From the IMG/VR virus record IMGVR_UViG_3300030419_005541, positions 1-64,000 of that record: DNA of 64,000 nucleotides. One strand, written 5' to 3'. The notes beneath the pieces are model-generated. The model was not told the DNA's origin, searched no databases, and saw only the letters and a list, made by a program, of their open reading frames with translations. Positions 45,359 to 54,554 of the stretch are shown piece after piece. The stretch comes from a virus. The position numbers were made by a program, and so were the translations under genes. Each line of letters opens with the position of its first letter. Within the stretch, counting starts at the first letter, position 1.

Positions 45359-46386
45359 AGTTATATTTAGTTGATTTAGAACCTATCGAAAAACGATACA
45401 CTAAACAATGGCAAGAATGGATACCTAAATTAGTAAAGAAGTATGGTGGTAAGAAATTTGATGTAGAAACTATTTCAGGTAAATCAGATGGTGAAATTAA
45501 ATCAGGACAATTTCTTGATATTAACAGAACACAAACTTATAAAAGTGAACAGATAATAGAGATTGCTAATTTGTTCGAAGAAGGTAAAGTTAGTGATGGT
45601 GATGTATTTTTATTTTATGATGGTTGGCATTATGGTATACAGGCTTTACGTTATATGTCTCAATGTCAAGATATCGATGTAAAGATATATGCTATATGGC
45701 ACGCGGGTACTTACGATGAGTGGGATTTATTGGCACAGAAAGGTCTTGGATATTGGGGTGCTAATTTTGAGCGTTCTTTATTTGAAGCAACTGATGGTGT
45801 ATTCTCTTCTACAGAATTTCATAAAAATTTGATATCGACTACTCGTAATGTTCCGGCTGAGAAAATACACGTAACAGGATATCCTTTCTCACACGATTGG
45901 TTAAAAGATTATGATACATCTAAGAAAGAAAACATTGTTGTCTTTCCACACAGGACTGCTCCTGAAAAAAGACACGATATCTTTTTAGAGATTGCAAAGA
46001 AAATGAAAAAGTCAAAAATAGAATTTATAACTACTACAGATGTAACAGAAACAAAAGATGATTATTATAAATTATTAGCTAAATCAAAAGTTAGTTGGTC
46101 AGGTGGTTTACAAGAAACTTGTGGTATATCTACTTTTGAAAGTATGTGGTTAGGTAATATCGTAATGGTTCCGGATAGATTATCTTATCAAGAAATGTAT
46201 TTTGATATGTTTAAATATGAACCGCATTTAGATTCTGATGTAGATACACAATGTCAAATGATTCAATTTGCTATAGAAAATTATGATGAATATGTAGATT
46301 CTATAAAAGAAAATGCAGAAAAATTAAAAGATGAACAAGGTCCTACAGCAGTACAAAGAATGTTAAAAATTATATCGGAGGCGTAA
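45355..46386 (+). CDS. GT-B-like glycosyltransferase (GT4-type)
   Basis: 343 aa. C-terminal part: VVFPHRTAPEKRHDIFLEIAKKM near 200, SGGLQETCGISTFESMWLGNIVMVPD near 250, the E-x7-E-like nucleotide-sugar motif of GT4. N-terminal half FLFYDGWHYGIQAL and AIWHAGTYDEWDLL. Directly upstream of dpdA (overlapping TAATG). A plausible glycosylation of modified base or of DNA, by position; not shown by sequence. Confidence 0.7.
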   Translation: MKLYLVDLEPIEKRYTKQWQEWIPKLVKKYGGKKFDVETISGKSDGEIKSGQFLDINRTQTYKSEQIIEIANLFEEGKVSDGDVFLFYDGWHYGIQALRYMSQCQDIDVKIYAIWHAGTYDEWDLLAQKGLGYWGANFERSLFEATDGVFSSTEFHKNLISTTRNVPAEKIHVTGYPFSHDWLKDYDTSKKENIVVFPHRTAPEKRHDIFLEIAKKMKKSKIEFITTTDVTETKDDYYKLLAKSKVSWSGGLQETCGISTFESMWLGNIVMVPDRLSYQEMYFDMFKYEPHLDSDVDTQCQMIQFAIENYDEYVDSIKENAEKLKDEQGPTAVQRMLKIISEA

Positions 46387-47600
46387 TGAACAAAAAGATT
46401 GGTAAATTTAAATACTTCCCTTCTTTCTCAGCAGGTGAGTTCGGACACGGGTTATTAAAGAATCATAAATTTAAAGATGAACTAACTTGTAGATTTTATA
46501 CAGAAGAGTTTCCTGAAGAATTTAGATATACAGATTTTTTAATTACAGCAGGTGCTCATAGGACACGTAAAGATTTCTATAATGAATTAGGATTCAAACG
46601 TGACACAAATCTAATTATGGGTGACTCAGGTGGTTATCAAATAGCATCAGGTGCAATCAAATGGAAACCTGAGTTGAAGACTCAAGTATTTGAATGGTTA
46701 GAAAACAATTCTGATATTGCTATGAATCTTGATATACCACCAAGATTAAAATACACAGGTAAGTTCAGAGAGTGTTTTGATATTTCAATGGAAAACTTTA
46801 AATACTTTAATGAGAATCAATCAGGTAGAACTAAATTCTTAAATGTATTACAAGGTGAAGATGATACTACATATCAAGAATGGTATAACGCTGTAAAAGG
46901 ATTTGACTTTCAAGGTTGGTCTATTGGTGGTACTGCAGGTGACATATTTAGATTTATGGCAAGTGTATGTACTCTATTAGAAGGTAGAGAACACGAAAAG
47001 AAATCAAATGAGTATCTACATATTTTAGGTACATCACGTATTCAAGATTTCTTTATGTTATTACAATTACAGAAGTCACTTGAAGATGTAGGTTCTAATT
47101 TAGTAATTACTACTGATTCATCTACTCCGGACAGAGCAGTTGTGTTTGGTTTGTATTATACTTCTTTCTCTTTTAAAGATGCAAGATTCGAAGCATTTAA
47201 TATGCCAAGAGAAAAACATCTACCTGAGATGCCTCAGATGTTAGATGAATTAAAAACACAAAATCTGATTGGTGTAAATGACTTCGATAGATTTATTGAG
47301 AAATGGGCTGATATGAGAGATGTATGTGATTGGAATTGGGATGGTCAGTTTAGAATGAGACTACATAACTTTTATTTGTTCTTAGATACTATTGAACTGA
47401 TTGAACAATCAATATATGGTATCAGACATAACTTAGAACAAATGATACCTAAAGAATTAGCTCAAGTGTTAAGGTCTATTGATGAAATGGTTAAATCAGA
47501 TAACCCTCGTAAAGTATTTGATAGATATAAAAAATTATACAACAAAGTTTCTAATGTAAAGAAAAGTCTTGTTGTAAAAGAAAATAACTTTTTTGGATAA
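46386..47600 (+). CDS. dpdA: DpdA-like tRNA-guanine-transglycosylase homolog for DNA
   Basis: 404 aa. TGT-like TIM barrel: MGDSGGYQIASG near residue 80 (nucleophile-region Asp and GGYQ), DIAMNLDIPP near 118, FLNVLQGEDD near 157, GWSIGGTAGD near 180, ILGTSRIQDF near 218. C-terminal zinc motif of queuosine TGT is absent, as in phage DpdA proteins. These enzymes exchange guanine in DNA for a 7-deazaguanine base such as preQ0. With FolE, QueD, QueE and QueC encoded here the pathway is complete on paper. Confidence 0.85.
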   Translation: MNKKIGKFKYFPSFSAGEFGHGLLKNHKFKDELTCRFYTEEFPEEFRYTDFLITAGAHRTRKDFYNELGFKRDTNLIMGDSGGYQIASGAIKWKPELKTQVFEWLENNSDIAMNLDIPPRLKYTGKFRECFDISMENFKYFNENQSGRTKFLNVLQGEDDTTYQEWYNAVKGFDFQGWSIGGTAGDIFRFMASVCTLLEGREHEKKSNEYLHILGTSRIQDFFMLLQLQKSLEDVGSNLVITTDSSTPDRAVVFGLYYTSFSFKDARFEAFNMPREKHLPEMPQMLDELKTQNLIGVNDFDRFIEKWADMRDVCDWNWDGQFRMRLHNFYLFLDTIELIEQSIYGIRHNLEQMIPKELAQVLRSIDEMVKSDNPRKVFDRYKKLYNKVSNVKKSLVVKENNFFG

Positions 47601-47609
47601 GGAAATAAA

Positions 47610-48410
47610 ATGAAATTAAAAGTAGACGACTTACAAGAACGTATGCAGTATATTCGTGACCACGTTGAGGCTTTCAACACGGAAGAACGTACTGATGCGT
47701 TAAATAAAATGTATGACCATTTTGAAGAACGTATGATGTTAGCTCCTGCTTCATCTACAGATTATTTTCATAACTCTTGGCCTGGTGGATATATAGACCA
47801 CGTTATGAATATAACTGAAGCAGGTAAAAAATTGTTTGAACTTTATAAAGACTTTGGCTTTAAACTATCATACGATTTAGATTCTGTAGTGTTCTGTACG
47901 ATGCACCACGACTTAGGTAAACTTGGTAGTCTTGATGAAGACTATTACAGACCTAATCCTTCTGAATGGCATAGAATCAATCAAGGTAAGATGTACGAAG
48001 TCAATCCTAACTTACACAATATGACCGTTACTGATAGAGCAGTTTATACGTTGAGTCAATTTGGTGTAACATATTCTGAACAAGAGTATTTAGGATTAAG
48101 ACTTGCAGATGGTATGTACGAAGAAGGTAACAAAGCATATTTGATGGGATTCGGTGAATCTAAAAAAATAAAAACAAATATTGCTCAGTTAGTACATCAA
48201 GCAGATATGATTGCAACTCGTTATGAGATGGAACGTTATATGTTTAGTGATGATGCTAACATACCTTATGCTGATATTTTAGGTATTGAAAAAGACGAAC
48301 CGGTTGAAGTTAAAGAAGAAGTAAAGAAGATTGAAAAGAAAGAAAAACCTAAAGTAGATAAGGATTACAAGAACCAATTATTTGAAGACTTATTTGGAGA
48401 TAAAAAATGA
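47610..48410 (+). CDS. HD-domain phosphohydrolase
   Basis: 266 aa. Motifs WPGGYIDHVMNI, FCTMHHDLGKLG (the HD pair, near residue 100), and a C-terminal LVHQADMIATRYEME provide the metal-binding His/Asp set. The C-terminal tail is Lys/Glu-rich. Such proteins in T4-like phages are annotated as metal-dependent phosphohydrolases acting on nucleotides. Adjacent to dpdA, so it may act on a deaza-nucleotide or dGTP pool. Confidence 0.7.
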   Translation: MKLKVDDLQERMQYIRDHVEAFNTEERTDALNKMYDHFEERMMLAPASSTDYFHNSWPGGYIDHVMNITEAGKKLFELYKDFGFKLSYDLDSVVFCTMHHDLGKLGSLDEDYYRPNPSEWHRINQGKMYEVNPNLHNMTVTDRAVYTLSQFGVTYSEQEYLGLRLADGMYEEGNKAYLMGFGESKKIKTNIAQLVHQADMIATRYEMERYMFSDDANIPYADILGIEKDEPVEVKEEVKKIEKKEKPKVDKDYKNQLFEDLFGDKK

Positions 48411-48673
48411 TTATTGAAGGAATATTAGGTATACTATTAATTACAAGTATAACCGCTAATCTAATTCAACTGAAACGACAAGAGACTTTAGAGTCTTGGT
48501 TTGAGGAGATGTCAATAGATTTAAATCAAGTACAATCAGAAATAAAAATAATTGATGAAAAAGAATGGTTTGAAAAAGATGATGAAGTAGGTGATACTTT
48601 CAGACAATTAAAAGAAACAATTAACAAATTAGATAAATTCACAGGAGTAGAAGACGATGCCGAAGAAGCGTAG
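48407..48673 (+). CDS. Small membrane-anchored coiled-coil protein, 88 aa
   Basis: ATGA overlap with the HD gene. N-terminal TM (IIEGILGILLITSITANLIQL) and a long acidic helix. Overlaps the sigma-factor gene. Resembles i-spanin/Rz-type topology, but a partner is not seen. Confidence 0.5.
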   Translation: MIIEGILGILLITSITANLIQLKRQETLESWFEEMSIDLNQVQSEIKIIDEKEWFEKDDEVGDTFRQLKETINKLDKFTGVEDDAEEA

Positions 48674-49382
48674 AAAGAAAAGTAAAATGTATTTTGGTCA
48701 AGTGACCGAAGATGCGATAGTAAAGTATAACTCAATGGAACCAGGTGACCCTGAAAGAGATAAACTTTTTACAGAAAAAATTTATGCACCTATTAGAAAG
48801 ATTGCAGAAAATTTAATTCATACTTATAAATTTTATTACTTTGACAATCCTACTGAAGAAGTAATAGATGAAGTAGTTGCTAATATGGTTATTAATATGC
48901 ACAAGTATAAACAAGATAAAGGTAAAGCCTTTAGTTACTTTTCTGTAGTTGCTAAAAATTATTTAATTTTAAATAACAATAAGAATTATAAGATGGGTAA
49001 AATTCACGACCAACTTGATGTTATGGATTTCAACAGAAAGACAACTGAAGAAAAAAATATGGTTGATGTTACTGATTTTAAATTTGAAGTATTTAATCAA
49101 ATGTATCAGTATTGGGAAGATAATTTTATGCGTATCTTTAAAAAGAAAAAAGATTTAGCAGTAGTAGATGCTATATTATATCTAATGAAGAACAATAAAA
49201 GTATTGAGAACTTCAATAAGAAAGCACTCTATATCTTAATTCGTGAGATGAGTGGTTCTAATACTCAACACATAACAAGAGTTATAAATGCGATGAAACG
49301 TAAACAAAACGCATTAATTCGTGACTTTAGAGATAAAGGTATAGCATTTAAACAAAATGCTACCGGTTCTGTATTCACATAA
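48657..49382 (+). CDS. gp55: gp55-like late transcription sigma factor
   Basis: 241 aa. Sequence order fits T4 gp55 and related sigma-2-domain proteins: YNSMEPGDPERDKLFTEKIY, IRKIAENLIHTYKFYYFDNPTEEVIDEVVANMVINMHKYKQDKGKAFSYFSVVAKNYLI is the sigma region 2-like helical core. Directs host RNA polymerase to late promoters, recognising only a -10-type element. Located just before the virion structural genes it would control. Confidence 0.75.
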   Translation: MPKKRRKKSKMYFGQVTEDAIVKYNSMEPGDPERDKLFTEKIYAPIRKIAENLIHTYKFYYFDNPTEEVIDEVVANMVINMHKYKQDKGKAFSYFSVVAKNYLILNNNKNYKMGKIHDQLDVMDFNRKTTEEKNMVDVTDFKFEVFNQMYQYWEDNFMRIFKKKKDLAVVDAILYLMKNNKSIENFNKKALYILIREMSGSNTQHITRVINAMKRKQNALIRDFRDKGIAFKQNATGSVFT

Positions 49383-49395
49383 ACACATAAAAAAC

Positions 49396-49442
49396 GTATC
49401 TTTCTTGATTAATATATATTTATTATTAATTAAGGAAGATAC
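49396..49442 (+). promoter_or_regulatory. Long hairpin with a TATTTAT loop over the first structural gene's RBS
   Basis: GTATCTTTCTTGATTAAT (49396-49413) pairs with ATTAATTAAGGAAGATAC (49425-49442): 18 consecutive pairs including two G-T. The 3' arm contains the ribosome site AAGGAAG of the gene at 49445. The loop holds TATTTAT (49417-49423), the candidate late element. A transcript beginning near 49430 would lack the 5' arm and be translatable; a longer one would be blocked. Confidence 0.65.
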
Positions 49443-49444
49443 AT

Positions 49445-49846
49445 ATGTCAGATTCTTATGAAGTTTTTGAAGGCAAATCCTTAGCGGATGTCTTCAAAGA
49501 TATCTATACAAATTCGGAAGAAAACAAAAAACAAATAGAAGTCCTAATGAAGGACTTGTTAAAATTTGTTACAGATACTGCATCTGCAGTTGCACTCGTG
49601 CCTATCCTAAAAGATTATCTTGATGTTGCTGTAAAAAACGATGAGCAGTTAATTAAAGTAGCGGCTATTGTTCAAAAACTTGCAAGTGCAGAAGCTAAAG
49701 GTTCAGATAGTGAGTTTGGATTAAGTGAACTTGAAAAAGAACAACTTATGTCCGGTCTATCAGATTCTATTGCAGAGATACAGGAAGAGAGCGATAGAAT
49801 AAATGAGGATATAGATTCTAAACAATCTAAGTTTCCGGAGAGTTAG
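49445..49846 (+). CDS. Structural-region protein, 133 aa
   Basis: Ribosome site AAGGAAG inside the hairpin. Helical and acidic (VFKDIYTNSEENKKQIEVLMKDLLKF; LSELEKEQLMSGLSDSIAEIQEESD). First of the late block; likely virion or assembly component, not identified. Confidence 0.55.
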   Translation: MSDSYEVFEGKSLADVFKDIYTNSEENKKQIEVLMKDLLKFVTDTASAVALVPILKDYLDVAVKNDEQLIKVAAIVQKLASAEAKGSDSEFGLSELEKEQLMSGLSDSIAEIQEESDRINEDIDSKQSKFPES

Positions 49847-49848
49847 TA

Positions 49849-51072
49849 ATGTCTACTAATAAGTCTTACAAAGATAGTGGCATTCTAAACTTTGACCGAG
49901 CATATCATTTTGTAAAAAATGAAATAGCAAGTTTAAAAAACTCTATTCAAAATATAAAACCTAAAGTTCCGTTCGGAAAAGTTAAGAGTGAAAACAAACC
50001 TGAAGATGCTCAATCAATAGTATCTGTACAGAATCTTGAAGAGAATACAAATAAACCAGCTAAGCCATCATCATTTCATTTCATATCAGTTCCTACAGCA
50101 GGTGAGTTTGTTCCTATTTACAATTATAAAGATGATATTTTTTACGGAAACTCTTTACCTATATTTGACTCATTAGTTAATAACGCAAAAGTATTACCTA
50201 AAGGAAGCAAACGATTTAAACCTGATTTTTCAATTAATCCTTTACAAGTAACACCTGGCGATGTAGTTGTACAAGGTAGATATGGTCACGGTATGATGTT
50301 TAGTGATGCTAAAGGCCAACCAACTTTTAGAATTGGTAATTCATTTAGAAGTAGACCTAAAGAAGATGTAGACCAATTTCTTAGTGATACACCTGTCTTA
50401 CAAAAAAAGATACGTTCAGATGTGAGTATGCCTATTTTTTATAATCCTAATATAGATGGTAGTTCTTTTTATATGTTAAAAAGAATACCTGCGGGTGTAG
50501 ACTTAGATAGTGAAACCGTTTTAGCTAAAAAGAAACATTATACAGATTATAAAGATAATGTATTACGACAAACTTTTAATGATTGGGATGGTCGTTCAGA
50601 TTCAAAAATATTTATGTCTTCAGATTCATTATTGTTTTATACAAAAGGATTAAATAATAATTCAGGTCACGATATCTCAATGTTATCATCAGGAAATATT
50701 TTTCTAAATTCTTTTAGAAATGTATTTATTACTACACCGGAAATAACTTACAAAGACAATGATGTAAATATTCCGGAAGGACGTATTTCTTTAGGTAGTC
50801 ACAGAGACCCTGGCACTTCACCAAACTCTGTAGTACAACCGGTGGTAAGAGGATTAAATTATCAAGAAACAATAAGTGACATTTTAGATACATTAAAATT
50901 TATAACTGAAAATTTTAAAAATCTTGCTGATGGTGGTGTAGCAGTAGATAAAGATGGTAGTGCGGTAACAGGAGATGCGCAGGCTCCTATAATAAATTTA
51001 CTTAACGACAAGATAGATAGTATACAAGATAAATTAAATAATGATTTAAGTAAAAAGGTATTTACAACATAA
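49849..51072 (+). CDS. Baseplate hub/spike-region protein, 407 aa
   Basis: N-terminal linker then an OB-fold-like beta domain (PLQVTPGDVVVQGRYGHGMMFSDAKGQPTFRIGNSF), with further strands and a C-terminal helix. The GD.V..GR.G....F pattern resembles gp5/gpV-type spike OB-fold proteins. Position before the gp25/gp6 homologues supports a baseplate hub role. No lysozyme domain is present. Confidence 0.55.
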   Translation: MSTNKSYKDSGILNFDRAYHFVKNEIASLKNSIQNIKPKVPFGKVKSENKPEDAQSIVSVQNLEENTNKPAKPSSFHFISVPTAGEFVPIYNYKDDIFYGNSLPIFDSLVNNAKVLPKGSKRFKPDFSINPLQVTPGDVVVQGRYGHGMMFSDAKGQPTFRIGNSFRSRPKEDVDQFLSDTPVLQKKIRSDVSMPIFYNPNIDGSSFYMLKRIPAGVDLDSETVLAKKKHYTDYKDNVLRQTFNDWDGRSDSKIFMSSDSLLFYTKGLNNNSGHDISMLSSGNIFLNSFRNVFITTPEITYKDNDVNIPEGRISLGSHRDPGTSPNSVVQPVVRGLNYQETISDILDTLKFITENFKNLADGGVAVDKDGSAVTGDAQAPIINLLNDKIDSIQDKLNNDLSKKVFTT

Positions 51073-51731
51073 TGGGACTAACAAAACCAATATTAGATAA
51101 GGTAATGCAACCTATTGACTCTATACGTGAGTATAAAGATAATGAAATACCTAAAATGCAAAAAGAAGCTGATGAAGGTAGAACACCACCCAATCTTGAT
51201 AAAGATATTGAGAGAATGGAAAAATTTAAAAAGTTAGCTGAAAAAATACCACCACTTGTTAGAACGGTACGAAATGCTATTGTTGCGATTGAAACTGCTA
51301 AGGCAATCGCAGAAGCAGCTAAAGATGCGGGTAAGATTGGTTCCGCATTAGTTCCGCCTGTAGCGGCCGCAGGAGTTCTACAAGAAAAAATTGTAGAGAA
51401 AGTAAAAGAAGAATTAGCTAAAGCAAAAGCAGAATTACCTGTTGTATCTTTAGTAACAAAAGAATTAAAAGGATTAGCAATAGCAGTCTTAATAGCTTTA
51501 TTAGCTATAAAAGTAAAGAATGGTAAAAAAGGTGCCGGTGATGGAAGCGATGGTGATAAGACTGCGCAAGATGAATTAGATGCGTTATTATCAGAACAAC
51601 AAGATATATTAGAAAGTGATGATGACGATGACGGCACAGGCGTCACAAGAATTGTAAGAACAACAACTGCTACAGGTACAACGAGTACAGGCGGAATCGG
51701 TGGAGGTTCCGGTGGTGGCGGTGGATATTAA
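51072..51731 (+). CDS. Structural-region protein with Gly-rich C-terminus, 219 aa
   Basis: Long helices (IAAE.. region rich in Ala/Glu: VAIETAKAIAEAAKDAGKI; EKIVEKVKEELAKAKAELPV), a hydrophobic segment near 150 and a disordered end finishing GGGSGGGGGY. Shares the Gly-rich ...GY ending with the gp25- and gp6-like proteins. Function unknown. Confidence 0.5.
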   Translation: MGLTKPILDKVMQPIDSIREYKDNEIPKMQKEADEGRTPPNLDKDIERMEKFKKLAEKIPPLVRTVRNAIVAIETAKAIAEAAKDAGKIGSALVPPVAAAGVLQEKIVEKVKEELAKAKAELPVVSLVTKELKGLAIAVLIALLAIKVKNGKKGAGDGSDGDKTAQDELDALLSEQQDILESDDDDDGTGVTRIVRTTTATGTTSTGGIGGGSGGGGGY

Positions 51732-51746
51732 CATACAGGAGTTAAA

Positions 51747-52103
51747 ATGAAGGCAAACGAGTTAAAGAAAATAATCAATAGATTAGTTAGTGAAGAAGTC
51801 AAAAAACAACTCGGCGAGATATTTATTAATGAAATTAAGTCTAAAAGGTCTACGCCAATTCAAGAGTCTGTTGAGACAAAAGAAGAATATCCAACAATGG
51901 GTGGAAAAACTTTCACGACAAATGATATGGCTGATTTATTAGGCTATGGTGATTTGAAACCAAACGGAGGCGGTATGAGTAATGCAGGTGTAGCAGAGAT
52001 AGCCCAAAAAGCAGGAGTAGCACCTGACCAAGTAGACCCTGACGTACAGAAAGCAATCACTAAAGATTATCGTGAACTTATGAATAAAATGAATAATAAA
52101 TGA
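51747..52103 (+). CDS. Small structural-region protein, 118 aa
   Basis: Ribosome site AGGAG. Helical N-terminus (LKKIINRLVSEEVKKQLGEIF) and a QKAGVAPDQVDPDVQKAITKDYRELM end. Overlaps gp25-like gene by ATGA. Probably an assembly or baseplate accessory protein. Confidence 0.5.
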   Translation: MKANELKKIINRLVSEEVKKQLGEIFINEIKSKRSTPIQESVETKEEYPTMGGKTFTTNDMADLLGYGDLKPNGGGMSNAGVAEIAQKAGVAPDQVDPDVQKAITKDYRELMNKMNNK

Positions 52104-52567
52104 GTATCAAAGAAATAGATTTAAATCCGGATAAACAATTTGGAATTGGGTTTCCTCTAAACTATGATAGACAGAGCTATGGGTTCTTTAAACAAAATAG
52201 AACTTATTATCAACAATTACAAGATAATATTAAAAATCTTATAATGACTAAAATAGGTGAGAGACCCGGTAATGTTAGATTTGGATGTCGTATACACGAA
52301 GTTATTTTTGAAGCAAACGAACCTGGTGTACTAAAAACTAAAATTGAAGAATCAATAAAAGAAGCATTATTTAATTGGATGCCTCACGTTAAGTTGATAG
52401 ACACTCGTGTTTCTTCTAATAATAATACTTTAAATATAGCGGCACAATTTTCTTCTGATTTTAATGAAGGTATAATAGAACAAGTTTTAGAGTTCAATAA
52501 TACTTTTAGTGAAAGTGGAGAAACAGGAGACAATACAACAACCGGCGGTACCGGAGGCGGGTATTAA
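52100..52567 (+). CDS. gp25: gp25-like baseplate wedge protein
   Basis: 155 aa. QNRTYYQQLQDNIKNLIMTKIGERPGNVRFGCRIHEVIFEANEPG is the GPW/gp25 signature (QN...LLLT..GER....FG..L...LFE). C-terminal TGGTGGGY extension beyond T4 gp25 (132 aa). Forms part of the inner baseplate wedge and the sheath-initiation site. Confidence 0.9.
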   Translation: MSIKEIDLNPDKQFGIGFPLNYDRQSYGFFKQNRTYYQQLQDNIKNLIMTKIGERPGNVRFGCRIHEVIFEANEPGVLKTKIEESIKEALFNWMPHVKLIDTRVSSNNNTLNIAAQFSSDFNEGIIEQVLEFNNTFSESGETGDNTTTGGTGGGY

Positions 52568-52577
52568 GGAGAATTAA

Positions 52578-54554
52578 ATGGCTCAAGCAGTAAAACAAAA
52601 AGAAGTCAAATATCTTAACAAAGATTTTAATCAGTTTAAAGAATCATTAATAGAACACGCAAAGACTTACTTTCCTAATTCTTATAATGACTTCAATGAA
52701 GCGTCTCCTGGTATGATGTTTATTGAAATGGCCGCATATGTTGGTGATGTTCTTTCTTATTATGTAGATAATCAATTTAAAGAATCTTTGTTAGCATACG
52801 CAGAAGAAACTAAAAGTGTTTATCAAATTGCACAAGCTATGGGATATAAACCAAGACTTGTTTCTGCCGCAAATGCTTCAGTAGATGTATTTCAAACGGT
52901 ACCGGCTATAGGTTCCGGTACAGACAATAGACCTGATTTAAGATTTGGTCAAGTTTTAAAAGCAGGTAGTGAATTTTCTTCTACTTCAGGAATAAAATTT
53001 TATTCAACTGAAGATGTTAGTTTTCAATATACATCAAGTGCTTCACCAATGACTATTAGTGTATATGAAAGTTCTGCTGGTTCACCTGTAAGTTACTTAT
53101 TAAAAAAACCTGTAACTGCTATGTCCGGTACTCAAAAATCAGAACAATTTGTTTTTAACAATGCAAAGAGATATGATAAAATAAGATTGTCACAAACAGG
53201 AATAACTGAAATAGTTTCTTGTACAGATAGTGATGGTAACTCTTGGTATGAAGTTCCTTTCTTAGCACAAGACACGGTTTTTATTGAATCAAACAATACA
53301 GCAGATTTGAGTCCACAAGATTCACAATTCGCAGATAAAGCTCCTTACTTATTAAAGTTAAAAAAGACTTCGAGAAGATTTACTACTTATATAACAACAG
53401 AAGGATTTACAGAGCTAAGATTTGGTGCGGGTAATAGTACTAATCCTGATGAAGAAATAATTCCAAATCCTGATAATGTTGGTTCAAGTTTACCGAGTGG
53501 TATAGCAAGTATAGATAGAACATTTGACCCAAGTAACTTTTTAAATACAAAAGCATACGGACTCGCACCGGCTAATACTACGTTAACTATAGTATATAGA
53601 TATGGTGGCGGATTAACTCACAATGTACAAGCTACTTCTATTAATAAAGTTACTAATGCTTTATTTGGGCCTCCAGCAGCTCCTAACTTATCTTCTCAAA
53701 TAATTAACTCCGTACAGAGTTCTATTGCTTGTTCAAACGAATTACCTGCCGCAGGCGGTCGTGGTCAAGAAAGTGTTCTTGAAGTAAAAGAAAATGCTCT
53801 TGCTTATTTTCAAGCACAAGGTAGAACTATAACTAAAGAAGATTATATGATGAGAGTATACACTATGCCATCACGATTTGGTAGTGTTGCGAAAGTTTAT
53901 ATTGTTCAAGATGAACAAATACAAGCAGGTAAAGATTTAGACCCTAACACAGGTGGTAAGGCAGGTAAGAATTTACCAACAGCTAACACAAGAGTAGCAA
54001 ATCCTTTAGCTCTGAATATGTATGTTTTAGGATATACTCAAACTAAAAAATTAACTACACTAAATAGTGTAGTAAAAAGAAATCTTGCAACTTATTTAAG
54101 TGAATATAGACCTGTTACAGATGCAGTAAATATTAAAGATGCTTACATTATAAATATTGGTATTAGATTTAGTATTGTAGCAAGAGTAGGATATAATAAA
54201 CAAGAAGTGTTATTAAGATGTATAGACGCAGTAAAATTATTTTTTGCACCTGACAAGTGGCAAATAAATCAACCAATTGTAACGCAAGATTTAATTCAAG
54301 ATATAGCATTAGTAGATGGTGTAGCATCAGTTGTACCACCTGTTGAAGACAATCCTGAAAAAAGTCAAATACTTGTTTTTAATCGTTATGAAAAAGGTTC
54401 AGGTTACTCAGGAAATATTTTTGATTTAGATTCTGCAACTAAAGATGGAGTTATTTACACTTCACTTGACCCAAGTATTTTTGAATTGAAGTTTCCTTCA
54501 AAAGACATTGAGGCAAATTGTGTAGGTGATTCTTCATCCGGCGCAGGATATTAG
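52578..54554 (+). CDS. gp6: gp6-like baseplate wedge protein
   Basis: 658 aa, close to T4 gp6 (660 aa), ribosome site AAGGAG. YLNKDFNQFKESLIEHAKTYFPNSYNDFNEASPGMMFIEMAAYVGDVLSYYVDNQFKE is typical of the gp6/BaseplateJ N-terminus; later VKENALAYFQAQGRTITKEDYMMRVY and VDGVASV. Ends SSSGAGY. Wedge protein that dimerises to form the baseplate inner ring. Confidence 0.9.
   Translation: MAQAVKQKEVKYLNKDFNQFKESLIEHAKTYFPNSYNDFNEASPGMMFIEMAAYVGDVLSYYVDNQFKESLLAYAEETKSVYQIAQAMGYKPRLVSAANASVDVFQTVPAIGSGTDNRPDLRFGQVLKAGSEFSSTSGIKFYSTEDVSFQYTSSASPMTISVYESSAGSPVSYLLKKPVTAMSGTQKSEQFVFNNAKRYDKIRLSQTGITEIVSCTDSDGNSWYEVPFLAQDTVFIESNNTADLSPQDSQFADKAPYLLKLKKTSRRFTTYITTEGFTELRFGAGNSTNPDEEIIPNPDNVGSSLPSGIASIDRTFDPSNFLNTKAYGLAPANTTLTIVYRYGGGLTHNVQATSINKVTNALFGPPAAPNLSSQIINSVQSSIACSNELPAAGGRGQESVLEVKENALAYFQAQGRTITKEDYMMRVYTMPSRFGSVAKVYIVQDEQIQAGKDLDPNTGGKAGKNLPTANTRVANPLALNMYVLGYTQTKKLTTLNSVVKRNLATYLSEYRPVTDAVNIKDAYIINIGIRFSIVARVGYNKQEVLLRCIDAVKLFFAPDKWQINQPIVTQDLIQDIALVDGVASVVPPVEDNPEKSQILVFNRYEKGSGYSGNIFDLDSATKDGVIYTSLDPSIFELKFPSKDIEANCVGDSSSGAGY

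Noticed and set aside
51062-51646. 194-aa minus-strand ORF opposite the structural gene at 51072
   Set aside because: Mirror of an Ala/Lys/Glu-rich coding frame (giving Ser/Phe/Leu runs); no ribosome site, no minus-strand genes elsewhere.
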